Shown in pieces: positions 44,972-57,617 of a DNA stretch of 64,000 nucleotides. The translations under genes were made by a program, and so were the position numbers. The DNA lies in NCBI GenBank assembly GCA_039654915.1, contig CM077599.1:65710501-65774500 (forward strand), given 5' to 3'. The notes under the pieces were generated by a model that was not told the DNA's origin, ran no database searches, and saw only the letters and a list, made by a program, of their open reading frames with translations. Every line of letters begins with the position of its first letter. Within the stretch, counting starts at the first letter, position 1. This DNA comes from Aquilaria yunnanensis (taxonomy: Eukaryota > Streptophyta > Magnoliopsida > Malvales > Thymelaeaceae).

Positions 44972-45775
44972 GGTTTGACCCTGTGTAGGTTCCAGTTTGG
45001 GCCGAGTTAAACTGGCCCAACTCCCACCTGTACTCACCAACAACTGCTTATCAATTTCCACACAGAATCAGCAAGCAAGCATCGAACCAATGCATGATTA
45101 ACATCTTCATCTACATCATTACAGACAAGACATAGAACAGAACCCACTTGAATTCCACGAGCAGCAACAGTCCATTTGAATTTGCATGTTTGATATAATG
45201 ACTTAATTTGCGGAAATGTGTTCATATTTATTTTTTTCCTTGAACTAGTAATGGTTAGCTACTGGTAATGTATTTAATATTTTAGAAATTTTGTATTTTA
45301 TTGCTTGTAAAAATTTCTAGGCAACATTGTAGAAAAATAATAAAACCAATGCTTTGTACAACAAATTTACTTGCTTCTAGGATAAATAAAGGCTCAATTA
45401 TCTAAATGGCCCCACAACTTAAATAACTCACATGAGTTGCTCCTCGAATATGGGAGTTAGTAACTTTAAGTCCTTAAACTTTGCTAAACATCTCGAGTTA
45501 GTCTATCGACTCCAATGCCTTGATGAAAATATTACAAGAAACCCACCTGTCTTTTGATTTGTCAAAAAAAAAAAAATCCTCCTAGTTTAAATACATATTC
45601 CCTTTAAATATTTGTAATGAATTTTTCTAAAATTAACATGAAATTAAGTCATGATCCTCAAAGGTCTTGAGTATCGAACTCAACATCATCACTTGATACC
45701 ACTAATTGGGAAGGCCTGAAAGAAGGAGATCTACCAAGTAAGATATTACATAGTTATGGCCTTAAATAATTTCGC

Positions 45776-45845
45776 AAAAGTTTAAGCCAATAAGATAATA
45801 GACTACCACTAAAAGTTTAAGCCAATAAGATAATAGACTACCACC
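45776..45845 (+). repeat. 35-bp tandem duplication, near perfect
   Basis: The unit AAAAGTTTAAGCCAATAAG plus ATAATAGACTACCACT occurs at 45776-45810 and again at 45811-45845 with only the last base different. Recent local duplication. Confidence 0.9.
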
Positions 45846-48537
45846 ATATATATGTATCTTATTTTGGACAATTATTAGTCATATGAGACAAGTTATCTGC
45901 ATGCATCCTCAACAATTGAGTTATGAAATTTGAAACTGAAGTCTGGCAAAAAGTTATTTGTGAACAGGTTACTAAACCGCCCACTTGACTTTATCCAAAT
46001 ACAAAAATTAAATGTACCAATATGGCCTAAGTAGACAATCTTGATTGGGCAGCTCTTTCCTCAAGGAAGTTTACTAGAACATTCACTAGCATGCCTTTGG
46101 AGCAAACTATACAAAATACAAATTGCATATTATTTTACTTGCCCAGACCTCCTCAAACTAACTGGGTAGGCCGATAGTCAAAGTGGGTCCATCTCTATGA
46201 CCAAGCCCATATAAAAAAGGATTGGCCTGTGATACTAAAGTTCATGCGCCATACATCTTTTCCCTAGGGTTTAGTTAAATAGAAATAAAAACAATAAATT
46301 GCTGATGAAGGTGGGACTTGGACCAAGTTCTATTGGGGCCCAATTGTGTTCTCCTTTTAGGAGCTAAAGTTTATGTTTCACTCTAATCTGTGTATTTCCT
46401 TTGTATCCACATATTATCTTCTTTTATCCTATAGTCATTAGTTTTATTATCCGTCAATGGGTGTCACTTATGATTTAGAGCAAGTGAAGTTTTTGTTTTT
46501 GGATGCTATGACACTATTAGTATGAGGAGTTTTAGGGTTTAAAGTGGAAATTATTCTCATCCATTGAATTGGCAGAGGGCGGGTGGTTAAAGAAAAACAG
46601 TGAAAGTTGAAGCTATGTATTGGGAATCACCTACATGAAGTGTATCTTTATATGTCCACCATGTTTATTTGTCTCTGTTTTTGGGCAAATCACTTTCTTC
46701 TTTTACCTCCTCTTTTCGGCTGTTTAATCTTTCTGCTGCAGTAGTTCCCAACATTTACATGTTCAATTCCACTCTTATTTTGTTTGACTCTTTTAAATGT
46801 CCTTTTAATTTATAGACATCCGCATGGAAATTTTAGTTTTATAAATTTATGTGGATATGGATTACCCACACAATTTTTCTTTCCAAATATTATCTCCATG
46901 CAATATTTCAGTGGACTCCATATGTCCTATTTTACTTGACCTTTTTTTTTTTTTTTATTACTTGAACGGCTGAACCACCTTTCTTTAATTTTTTTTTTCT
47001 TATAAAAGATGCTTCATTACAATTAAAAGTGAGACACAGGATATTTTACAAACTTAAAATTGTATAAAACTCTAAGGAATAATAGAAGTATAAAATTGGC
47101 CACAAAAAAAGATACTTAATTGCTTCAACACTGAATACAAGGAACAAAATCCAATTGAATTGAACTTCCCATATAAATCAAAATCAATATGGAATAGATA
47201 ACTCACAAAAAATTGGAACAAAACCTAAATAGAGAATGGCCAAATAGTCAAAATGCACAATAGATGATTCAACCAAATAAAGGTAGATCAACCCCAAATC
47301 GTATAATAACCGAACATAAAGTCTAATATAATAAAAACATTAAAAAAAAAAAAACTGCCAACTTCATCCCCAATTCAGTATTCGAGAATGCCTCATTATA
47401 TCTTAATACTTATAGTTTTTAACTCTCCGACCTCCCTCGTGACCTATTAACATCAAAAGTGGATCACCCATATCTGTCAATTATAAAGTATTAGAAGAGC
47501 AAGACAACACTTTTGCTAATGGTGAAGGAGATTGAGAAAGAAGAAACATTGAAGAAAGAGATAGTTGTGGTTAATCTGGTAAGCGGAGAAGATAAAAGAA
47601 AGGCGACGCAAAGAAAACAGGTGAGGAGCAGCGACTAGAGTTTCACAGTCAACTATCACGGTCACTTTCCTTTGATTTAGATTTTCGAAAAGTAACTAAA
47701 TTATTTTCATTATTATATATAGAGTGTTTTTCTTACCAGACTCGGACAGAAATTGAAATAATATACTTCAAGAAACCTAAAATTTACTTTATAATTTTTT
47801 AATAAAAAACAAGTTTTATTTATCAAATTTTATTTTATAAACTATAGATTGAAACATAGTTTATAGAAAATTAATTATTCTATTAAAAATTTTATCCAAA
47901 TGATTATTTGGGAAATAATATTAGCTTTTTTTTAATACCATTGGTGTTAACGAAAAAGATAGTTAAAATGGAAATTCTCAAAATGCCAAACAAATCAAGT
48001 GTTACAAACAACAAAAACAAAATCTTCTCCAGTTCTAGGTGCCTTCACGTATTTATTATATATATAACAGATAAACAAAAATAAATAAAAAGATCGGATC
48101 TATAGTTTGGGGCAAATGACTCTCTAACTTCTCCATGGGCCAAGCTCTCATAGTTCTATTCAATATTGAAGCAAATATCACAAATCTGTCTGCGCACATT
48201 CCTGTTTTTGGGGCCGAGTCTTGTTTTGGAAACAGCCCGCAAAATTGTTTCTATGGGCCTGAACGTGCTAGCTTTCTTATTTTTTTTCTTGAAGGATTTT
48301 CTTTAAAATTTCTAAATTAACGTTAGAATTTATAGAAAAATACTTCTTCTATCTCAAGTTCTTTACATTATTTGCTTTTCAACAATTAATTTATAATTTT
48401 TTACTTTCAACATTATAGTATATAAATGAAAAAATTTTATATATGAATTGTAAATCAAGACCTATAGTTTTTAAATATATTTTTTAATTTTTTGCTAATA
48501 AATAATATTATGAATAAACTCAACTCAAACTAGTCAA

Positions 48538-48655
48538 AGTCAAATGAAATAAAAAAATTGGGATGAAGAGAGTATTAAGTAGTGAAGATATAAAAGAAGT
48601 CAAATGGAGTAAAGAAAGTGGAATGAAGAGAGTATTAAGTAGTGAAGGTATCTTC
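48538..48655 (+). repeat. 60-bp tandem duplication
   Basis: The unit AGTCAAATGAAATAAA...GAAGAGAGTATTAAGTAGTGAAG is repeated with a 60-base offset and a few mismatches. No coding frame. Confidence 0.85.
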
Positions 48656-48929
48656 TCCCAATAGCTAATACCTTTTTTAATCATTAATATTAACCAATAT
48701 CTTTAATTAGGTATAGGACATTTTTATTACCTTTTCAAAAAAAAAAAATACTCTTTTCTCAGTTACAAATCCTACATTATTTCTTTTGGAATAATGAACA
48801 AATTTACAAATACTCCTAGCATATCAAGGCAGTTGAACAACAATATAGAAGTAGTCTAGTAACATAAGATATGATTCAAACCAAGATTCCTCACTAACTC
48901 TAAATTTCTCCCATGTACACAAGTACCAA

Positions 48930-49565
48930 AATCATGATCTTTAATTCCATACCATATTGGCCGATATTCACTAGTGTCAGAGCCAAACCGGTATGGTACA
49001 ACCCAGTCTCGTTAGTTGAGTTCTACCATTTTTTCATTTGGGTGTTTTAATTCTACTTTGGTTAGCATAAAAATCTCATGCTTGTTTGTTCTTCGTTTTT
49101 CCTTAACTGAAGAGTGATTTAACCCAAGTAAAATGAGATCATGAGAATGAGAAAACCTTCATTAGTGTCTATTTAAATAATCTATAATCTTACACCAATT
49201 TTTGCTTCTAGACTTGGTTTGAATTGGTAATATTAAAGTGAAAATGGGACATTTTAGTGAAATAAAGAATCTGGCTAAATATGTTGCTAGTGATAGCCCT
49301 TCGGCTCATTGATGAAAATTGTTAATGTGTTGGTATGTTCTACGTGCTAATTAAGATCTTATAAGTTAAACCTTATGATTTTCAATATCTTAGTATATCA
49401 TATGTGTTGATATGTTCTACTAATATGTATGTAATTTTCATATATGTATGAAATTTATGATAAATTGGTATATCTGAAACATACCACCGATACGATATTG
49501 GTATTCAAGATTGTACCATACTATTGAAAAAATAGTATGAGATCTAATACGATATTTAAAACCTT
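48930..49565. mobile_element. Possible MITE with CGATAT/GGTATG motifs
   Basis: Left side TTCCATACCATATTGGCCGATAT and CGGTATGGTACAACCC, and right side ACCGATACGATATTGGTAT, GTACCATACTAT and ATACGATATTTAAAACC, form scattered inverted blocks. The arrangement suggests an old TIR element, but neither ends nor target copy can be fixed. Confidence 0.3.
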
Positions 49566-50054
49566 AACTAAAACAAATTCTGGGGTAAAAGGCACCATTT
49601 GTCACAAACCTTTAATCCGTTGCAAATTGGTCCCCAACTTTTATTTCATTGCAAATTGGTCTCAAACCTTTAACCCGTTGCAAATTGGCCCTTAACATTC
49701 ATTTCATTGCAAATTGGTCCCAAACCTTTAGAATTTATTGCGTATTGGTCCCTACCCTAAACAGACACAGAAACTCAATTTACATAGAAGAAAAGCTAAT
49801 AGTTTAAATTGTTCATTAACTATTAGAAAATTTAGATATAATTTAAATTTATGGAAAAGTAGTGACCAAATAGTTTAAATTAGAATTTGAAAAGTTAATG
49901 TTAGATAATTTGTGAGAGTTAATGAATTCAAACTATTTGGTACCTGTCTTCCAACAAATTCAAGCTGTGTCATAGTCTTCTCACAGTTAATGAACAATTT
50001 AAATTATTAGTTTTTCTTGTCTATAAATCAAAGTCAACTTAACTTAAAATGACT

Positions 50055-50453
50055 TATGAATAGTGCCCACATCAATGTGAGAAGTGCAAAAAATGGGGGC
50101 ATCATGAGGAAGAATGTAATCTAGAAGCTAGGAGGTAGAAAATTAAAGATCCAAAAACTGATGGTGTTGAGCAAGTGGAGGTTAAAAAAGTTGTGAGTTT
50201 TGCTCATGACCTGGTAGTTGCTACAACCAGTAGAGAAAAAATTATTGCCCTTTCGGCTTCCAAAGTTACTCTTGGAGTAGCTGATAGAAAAGTGAAAAAT
50301 CTGGGTGATAATACTAAATCTAGAAGCTCTAAGAGGGATAATTTGAAAATGAAATGCATAATGCTTGCTAACTTTTTTGATCAATTGCAAGCTAATATTT
50401 CAAGAGATAATATAGGGGATCCTTGTTGCTGTCCTCTGTTTATTCCCTCATGA
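50055..50453 (+). pseudogene. LINE ORF1 C-terminal fragment (zinc knuckle)
   Basis: Reads YE-stop-CPHQCEKCKKWGHHEEEC, a CCHC knuckle (C-x2-C-x4-H-x4-C) of the plant LINE ORF1 type ('YEW.P..C..C...GH...C'), where the usual Trp codon TGG has become TAG. A basic, coil-like tail of about 100 residues follows to a stop at 50451. The N-terminal DUF4283 part is missing because of 5' truncation. Confidence 0.8.
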
Positions 50454-50509
50454 AGTGGTGCTGCTAGAACATATGAAGGCTGAATTCCAACCTTAAACAA
50501 CAAGAGTTA

Positions 50510-52870
50510 AAAAAGAATATCAAAAGGTATGATATCAGTTTATTTGCTTTATTGGAAACAAAAGTCAAAAGCAAAAAGTTCTATAATATCTATAGGAAGG
50601 TAGCTAATGGTTGGAAGTACTTGAATAATTATTGCTATACAATAAATGGTTGAATCTGGCTACTTTGGAAAGATCAGATTCTTGATGTTAAGTATTTGTG
50701 GGGCTCTGATCAATTTATTCATATGGAGATTCATCATAATATGGAGAGATGGAAGTGCAATTTATCTATTATTTATGTTGCTAATTCTCCTCATGAGAGA
50801 AATTCTTTGTGGCCTCAATTGAGTAATATTTCTCAGGACGTTTAGGGGGCCTGGCTCCTTTGTGGTGATTTTAATAAGATGTATTGCTCTTCTAAAAAAT
50901 ATACTGTTAATGAGTTGATTACTTAGGATAATATTGGTCTTGCTGATTGCTATCATGAGATTGGTGTGACAAACATTCAAAGTGTTGGTGCTTCATATAC
51001 TTGGAGTAGCAATCAACAAGGGGATGATAGAATCTATTACAAGTTGGATAGAGTTATGGGTAATTCTTGTTGGTTTGATTCTTTCCATAGAAGCTTTGTT
51101 GATTACAAATACAACTTCTGTTTTGATCATTCCATGACACTTATTTCTATTGATAATAGTGCTATTAAACACTGCATTCCCTTTAGATATTTTAAGATGT
51201 GGTAGGGGCAACCTTCCTATGCTCAAATTGTTAAAGAAAATTGGGATCATCTAAGGGATGGAGATCTTGCTTGGAAGAAGGTGTTGAGTAACCTTAGACA
51301 TGTAAAAAAAGCCTTGATAGATTTAAGCAAGTAGATCTTTGTGATATTTCAAATCAAGTTATTCAAAATGAGACTGAGCTTCTGGATTATCATAAGAACC
51401 TTATGCTTAATCTTGGAAATAAGATTTTACATGATAATTGGTTGAGACTTAAGGAGGAGACTTGGAATTTGAAAAAGGAATAGGAATATTTTTATATTAA
51501 AAAATCTGCTGCATATTGGTTGAGGTTAGATGATGGAAATACTAATTTTTTTCATTCAAAAATGAAAGAAAGACATAGTAAGGGTAGCATTTCTTGTTTA
51601 TATTCCCTAAATGGCTTCATTATTTTTTTAATATCCTTGGTATATCTTACATGTTTGTTCTTGAAGTTAATGACAATATTTTTATAAATGGTCCCAAGGT
51701 GTCAAGAACTCAGTGGATAGCTCTTGAAAATGAGGTTACTAGAACTAAAGTTGAAGCTGTAATTAGAAAGATTGGTGCTAAAAAGCTCCTGACCCAAATG
51801 GATTCATTGCTGTTTTTTTCCAACATTATTGGGAGATGATTGGTAATGATATTATTGCTCTTGTGTTTTTTTTGTCCATGGTAAGCTCCCTAAAGCTTTA
51901 ACTGTAACAGTTGTTCATTTAATCCCGAAGACTATTAATGCTTCATATGCTAAAGATTTTAGACCTATTGCCTACTACTCAGTCTTATATAAGATGCTAG
52001 CAAAAATTTTAGTCTCCAGACTCTAGCAACTCTTACTTGATCTTGTTCATGAGAGTCAGGGGGTATCTATTAGAGGTTGTTCTATTGCTGATAATGTGCT
52101 TCTTTGTCATGAGCTGGTTAGAAGGGTATAATAGAAAGGACATTAAGCCTCATATATGTTTAAAAATTGACCTTAGAAAGGCCTATGATATGCTTGATTG
52201 GAGATTTTTAAAACATCTCTTACTTAAACTTGAGTTTCCTGTCAAGCATGTAGATTGGATAATGACATGTATTGAATCTCCATACTTTCCTCTTGTTGTG
52301 AATAGATCTCTTTGCGGCTTTAAGAGGGAATTAAGGCAAGGATATCTTTTCTCTCTTCCTTTATCTGTTCTTGCTATGGATTATTTGTCAAGAGCTCTTG
52401 GCAAGGTTTTTTTTATGAAAGATACATTGAATATCACCCTAAATGTAAGAGGATTAAACTTTTCCACTTGCTATTTGTGGATGACATCATGATTTTTGGT
52501 AAAGAATGCACCAAATTAGCTCAAGTGCTTAGATATTGTCTGACTATTTTCTCTAAAACTACTAGATTAATTATAGATAAGGAAAAGAGTCAAATCTTTT
52601 TTTGTGGTGTTGATGCTTCAGTTGAGCTTGAAATTCTATCTATGTTGTGAATGACTAAAGGGACTTTCCCTTTTAAAAATTTGGGAGTATCTCTTGTTGA
52701 TCATAGATTGCTTGGTCCACTATTTTTGTCTTATGTTGGTTAATTCTAATTGATTAAGGCTATTATCTTTAGTATCTAGTTTTATTGGTCAATCCCAAAA
52801 TATGTTTTGGATCATATTGAGAAATATTGTCAAGCCTTTTATTGGATAGGATTTGTCTTGGGTAAGAAAT
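50510..52870 (+). pseudogene. LINE ORF2 pseudogene, 5' part: endonuclease and reverse transcriptase
   Basis: The endonuclease shows FALLETKVKSKKF, SIIYVANSPHERN, WLLCGDFNKM (GDFN motif), GASYTWSSNQQG, YKLDRVMGN and DHSMTL, in the right order. RT shows VVHLIPK, FRPIAYY, ASRL-like SRL, KIDLRKAYDMLDWRFLKHLL (52150-52210, one shift away) and LLFVDDIMIFGK at 52468, where YADD is FVDD. The frame is broken about ten times. The last LINE bases before the LTR read FYWIGFVLGK. Confidence 0.85.
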
Positions 52871-53874
52871 TGTTGGAATTTAGTTAGCAAGAGTGGTTAC
52901 TAAATTTCATAGACACACTAAGACATACTTGTTTTACTACTACTTCGTGTGGTCACACCATATGTTGGTGCTGTCACATTAACTCAGATCATTGTTTCTA
53001 ATATTAGCTAGAAGTAGTTAAGTGGTTAGGATGATGTAACATATATGTGTGATACGTCATCACATTGGAACTAATAGAAAGTTTGCATGTGGTGATTGTG
53101 TGGTGTGTATTTGTACACCTTAATACATGGGATAATTGCTTAATAACTACCTTATAACTACTCATATTATGAAGGGATATGGCCTTTAGATCAAATAATA
53201 TGTCTATCCCAACATATATGACCTTTTGGGAGGTAGTTATATACCATAACTACCCTCGTTAGTTAAATAACAAGACTTTTAGTAAAAGATCATGTTAGGT
53301 GAATTTAACAACTTTTAGGAGGTGCTTATGACCTTAATTTAAGGAGACACAACTCTTAAAAGAGTTGTGACTCTATGACCAAACCAACACATTTTGTCTA
53401 GGGGTAGTTATTGTCTTATTTTAAAGGAAAAAGTAATGGACGGATAAGCGCACCTCTTGGAGAAGTAGTGTAATATTTTATAAAGAGTTGCGACTCTTGT
53501 ATGAAGGGTTATGACCCTCCATAGGTGCTAATTCACCTCTATAAATAGAGAGCAATAGAATTATGAATAGTAGGTTGTGAACACAACTTCTAGAGGCTCT
53601 ACTTGTTTTATTTCACTCCACACACTTCTTTTTCACCATAAAGAGAATTCTGGTCAAGTATTAGGGGTAAACCATCATATTTTGTTACTTGAATTTCCAA
53701 GTTAATTAAATGTCTAATCCTTGGTGTTTATAACAAGTCACATTTCCACAACATGCTCAAAGAGACGTCTTTCATCAAAGAGACTATTACTTAGTTCTTC
53801 AGTGATAACCAAGTGCATCTTAATTTTCACATTTATTCTAAGTGTTCGTTAGTTGTGAACTTAAATTTCCTTTA
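52871..53874 (+). repeat. 5' LTR of the LARD-like element
   Basis: Starts TGTTGGAATTTAGTTAGCAA and ends ACTTAAATTTCCTTTA, just before the primer site. TATAAATA at 53540-53547 is the likely promoter TATA. The end is not the usual CA. Confidence 0.9.
53540..53547 (+). promoter_or_regulatory. TATA box of 5' LTR
   Basis: TATAAATA within CCTCTATAAATAGAGAG, conserved at the same place in the 3' LTR (61224-61231). About 330 bases before the LTR end, fitting a U3/R promoter. Confidence 0.65.
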
Positions 53875-53889
53875 TTAGTATCAAAGCCC
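53875..53889 (+). other. Primer-binding site (initiator tRNA-Met type)
   Basis: TTAGTATCAAAGCCC against the common TTGGTATCAGAGCCC; two differences. It starts at the first base after the LTR. Confidence 0.8.
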
Positions 53890-56800
53890 ATAGGTTCAAT
53901 ATGCATGTTCCCTTAGACAGCCTTAGTTTGTTTAAAAAAATTTACATGTTATACCAACGTGATCGACCTTAACTCTAATATATATGCTAGGATTTAGTTT
54001 GAGTTACTAAATCTAAAATCTATATGCATGTTTAAACTTGGTAAGTACACTAAGTTAACCAAAAGATATGGAGATAAGCATATATATTATTTTGGTGTGT
54101 TTGGCCTTGTGTGCATGCAATTTGTACATCTTTTTTGAACTTTGTGTTATTAAAAGTTTTTTCTGTACATCTTTTTTTAACTTTGTGTTATTAAAAGTTT
54201 TTTCTGGGCATACTAGTTGGTCTAATTGTATATATGTTATTTATTTGATTGTATTACGAACTTTATGTCAATAATGGCTATTTAAATGTATAAATATAAC
54301 AATTTAAGACAAGAAATTACAATAATGAAAAATTGTCAAAATAGATTTAATTACATATGCATGCGCATATGTTTGGTGTGTTTTGGAATAGATAAGTTGT
54401 TTTATTTTACTTTTCTTGAAATTATCTTATTGTGATAATATATTTACATGTCTAATGTGCTAACTATTACATGTTGTAGATTTCTAACTTCATAAATGGA
54501 GTTTTCAATGGACTAAGTTTAGATCTGAAACTTGATGATGACGAAGAAATCATCACACACAAAGATGTTCAAGGAGTGCTAAGTAAAGTGGAGTTATTAA
54601 TTATCATATTTGAAGTTTTTGGAAAAGGCGAATGTAAAAAAAAGCAAACTAAATGTTTGGTCTGTGATTACAAAGAAACCTAAGTAAATGGTTGCTTAAT
54701 GACTAATGTACATAGTTTCTTGTTCTCTTCAAACTGTAAATTATATGTAGTATATACATTTTGGCGGAATCAAAATTCTTTGTAAATTGATGATTTAGGG
54801 ATCAAAACTCACATTTATTGTGAAAAGAATTGTTTAAAAGGATATATATGTCTTTGGTGAATAAAACTCCCAGTTTGAAGATGAAGAGTTGATCATGCAA
54901 AACGCTTTAGTGAAAAATACACATTAATTGTGTAATATGAACTTAGTTTAAAAGAATGTATTACTCTTAAATTTTTTGCACAGATCTTGCTTGCCATGCA
55001 AATTTTACTGTACATGATGTTTTAGTGATAATGTTAATAATTTTTTTATTCTTAAAATTATGGCTATATAGTCCTAGTGATTAATTTTTTCACAAATTCT
55101 AGTAAGTTTTTACTAGGATGTCAAAAGTGATATTCTGGTAATGCACATTTAGGCTGAAAAAGTAGCACTAGTGTGTCATAAGTGATTCACTTGGTTCTTC
55201 TTATGAAGTGGCCTTACAAATGTGTTTACTTTGCATATGCACAAGATAACTAGGATTAATGGCCATGTTTTGAGAATATTTCAATTAACATGTCTTTTAG
55301 GCATTTTACGTAGAATCTTTTTAGGTTCAATAAATATCAAGTCTAGCTTAAGTTCTAGATGTAATCACTTAAATTTTACTTCCTATTCATTATCATAAAA
55401 CATGTTCTTTGGAAGAGGTTTTGAGTTTGTACGATCAAATGCTCGAAGAATGTTAAATACAACTCATTTTGTGTAGGAATTGTTGAGGCCAATAGCAAAT
55501 ATGTTGTTGCCATAATTTCTTGAACATAAAGAAGTTGATCATCAAGATCATTGTAATTATGGTTATGATGGTTAGATTGATGATCACCACCAGGAAATAG
55601 GCCTATAACACGAGAACTCAACCCTTCAAGTGACAAATGATCATGCAAATATGCAAGATCAAGATGCTTCTCATTGTTAGCCTATCTTGAGATGTTCAAG
55701 TAGGTAACTAGACCACCAAAAAATGGTAGATTTTGGTTGATAGGGAGACATATTTGATATTGTCTTGAAATAGATGAACCAAGTAATATGTAAAATTCAC
55801 ATAATGCATTATAGTGCAATTTTCTGTTTGATTCTTAATATTTTGGTAGTGTGAATGTGAACTTGATTGATCATGTCTCTGTGACCTAATCATGAGTATG
55901 AAGTAATTATCAACAAGATTCAAGTATAATGTATATGGTTATAAAGGTAGCCAATACATGCACACATCTCAACTAAGTTAGAATGCATTAACAAGAATTA
56001 TGTATTCTCTATAAACAAGAAATATTCTAATTTGAATATCTCCTATTGTGGAGAATATCTTGTTTATAGTTATTTTCAAATTTAGAATGGAGTTTCTTCC
56101 AATGTTCATTGACGCCATACTTGCTGTGTTATCGTTACATGACCCTTCTAATAAACTTTAACATCCAAAAGATTGTAAGAATTTGATTTTAATATTGTTA
56201 CTGCTCTTGTAGCTTGTATGTACAAAGATAGAGAAGATATGTCTTCCTAGGCAACGATTAACATTTAAAGAAGAATGTTAATAGACATAAAATATGTAGA
56301 GGATCATAATCTTGAATCTTGAAAAAAGTTGTCATTTTGGTTAAGTTCAAAGAGTTTGGTGATTATGTATGTTCATTTTTAGTTTTCTTATTTGGACAAC
56401 TTAGTATGCATAAAACACTATGAATACCTTTTGCCAAGAGGAAATGGTCTAAGGCTCAGTATGACATTTGGTTTTTTCTTGTTCTTGATCATTTAGTATC
56501 TTATCTAGCATAAGTGCAAGATCAAGGCAGTCAAGAAAATGAGTCTAGGACATGAGGTTATATATCTCATAGGATTCCACTGATTTGGCATAAGTGCTAG
56601 ATCAACTGAATTTTCATAAATGAAAGTGACTCTTTAGTTGTGCAAATTAGAAATTCAGGATTGCCATAAAAAATAATTTTGTACATCAATTTTAATGATT
56701 TTCCATTTGGACGAAGATGCTATTTGAGACCCATTGGGTTGCAAGTATCATTAGTTGATCTTAAACTCAATAGGGGCTCAATGGGGTTATATCTAAAAGT

Positions 56801-57617
56801 TGAAGATTCATAGGTGGATAACTTCACACCTTTAATGGAATTTGTATCCATAAGGTTCTTTATAGTAACAAAAGTTAGATTTCGATATGAGTTAGTGGAT
56901 GATATGCCCACACTTCCTCAAATGATGATGAAGCTTTAATGAAATTATGATTTTTCATGACTTTTGGCTTTGAACTCATTGTATATTCTAATGATTATAT
57001 AGTATAATATGCTTCGAGACTAAGGTCTTAAAGTATTTCATGTGCAATCTTAAATTTGGTTTGAGATAATATAAGAATAGCAGTTTTGTTCATGGGCCAT
57101 ACTTTAAGTCTAACTTGTGGCTGTTACTCATGACCCTTTGAGCACTTCTCTTGGAATGGAAGAGTTTGGATTAGTTCTTCCTTTAAACCTAACATATATC
57201 ATGAGGTGTGCATAATCAAATGTAAGCCAAGTTGATCAGGATAATTAATTTAACTATTTATTTTTTACTTTATCCTAAAAACCATGTTAGTGTAGAATAT
57301 ATGTCACATTACATCATTTGAATATAATAAGACAATGATGAATGTTATCGAGGTAACATTACTACACTAAAATATGGTTAAGTTTAGAGATAAATATATA
57401 TCTACATTTGGTTATATAATCTTGTTTTGTGTAAAAGAAATTGCTTTGTATAAGCAATCTATTTGTGTGGTATTCGTTTCCATACAAAGGAGATTGTTTT
57501 CATAAAATATAAGGGTCATTAGTGACTCATGTGAGTGATGAATACTCATAAGTGTATTGTTACTAAGAGTTTAAATTATCATTATACACTTTGAGTATAA
57601 TTAATTTCTATATTCTG
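53890..57617 (+). other. Interior of LARD-like element, no gag-pol detected
   Basis: Several short minus-strand frames are open (55648-55376 with GDHQSNHHNHNYND; 55923-55708; 56911-56720 with IKGVKLSTYESSTFRYNP) but they are unlinked, lack family motifs, and run against the element's direction. Plus-strand frames are short. The interior is AT-rich with TATATGT-type words and looks either anciently decayed or never coding. Confidence 0.5.
54123..54204 (+). repeat. 41-bp tandem duplication
   Basis: The unit TGTACATCTTTTTTGAACTT plus TGTGTTATTAAAAGTTTTTTC is followed at once by a copy with one difference (TTTTTTTAACTT). Young compared with the surrounding decay. Confidence 0.9.

Larger units (their letters stand above)
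40549..45032 (-). mobile_element. hAT transposon (copy 2), same subfamily as 32326-36629, split by a solo LTR
   Basis: Left end TGGTGGGCGATGGGTCC and, inverted, right end TACAGGTGGGAGTTGGGCC are related to each other and to the termini of copy 1. The flanks ATCACCAA (40541-40548) and CTCACCAA (45033-45040) match at seven of eight bases. A minus-strand transposase lies in the middle, and the solo LTR at 43556-44971 sits between its 5' end and the right terminus. Without that LTR and one target copy the element would be 3063 bases, shorter than copy 1 because the non-coding ends are shorter. Confidence 0.85.
40370..45225 (-). mobile_element. LINE C-terminal fragment, split by an hAT element
   Basis: On the minus strand 45225-45041 encodes a zf-RVT segment: FKWTVAARGIQVGSVLCLVC, then DEDVNHALVRCLLADSVWKL. 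Left of the hAT, 40470-40375 continues with KVWDAVVHVAIWGL and RNRNGIV, the block that follows zf-RVT in plant LINEs ('LWRERN'). The two parts meet when the hAT at 40549-45032 is removed. Both parts are short and broken; no RT is present. Confidence 0.65.
45226..48929. other. No gene seen; AT-rich with small repeats
   Basis: No family could be recognised in 3.7 kb. T and A runs occur near 46945-46957, 46991-46999 and 47340-47353. The 61-codon open stretch at 48135-48320 (NIEANITNLSAHIPVFGAE) lies in a less AT-rich patch (48110-48280), possibly a relic, but unassigned. 45410-45560 and 46130-46330 are also of more balanced composition with no coding frame. Confidence 0.4.

Noticed and set aside
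55376..56911. Three minus-strand frames of 63-90 codons inside the LARD-like element, considered as an antisense gene.
   Set aside because: They are unlinked, lack conserved motifs or a promoter, and their length is within chance for AT-rich DNA.
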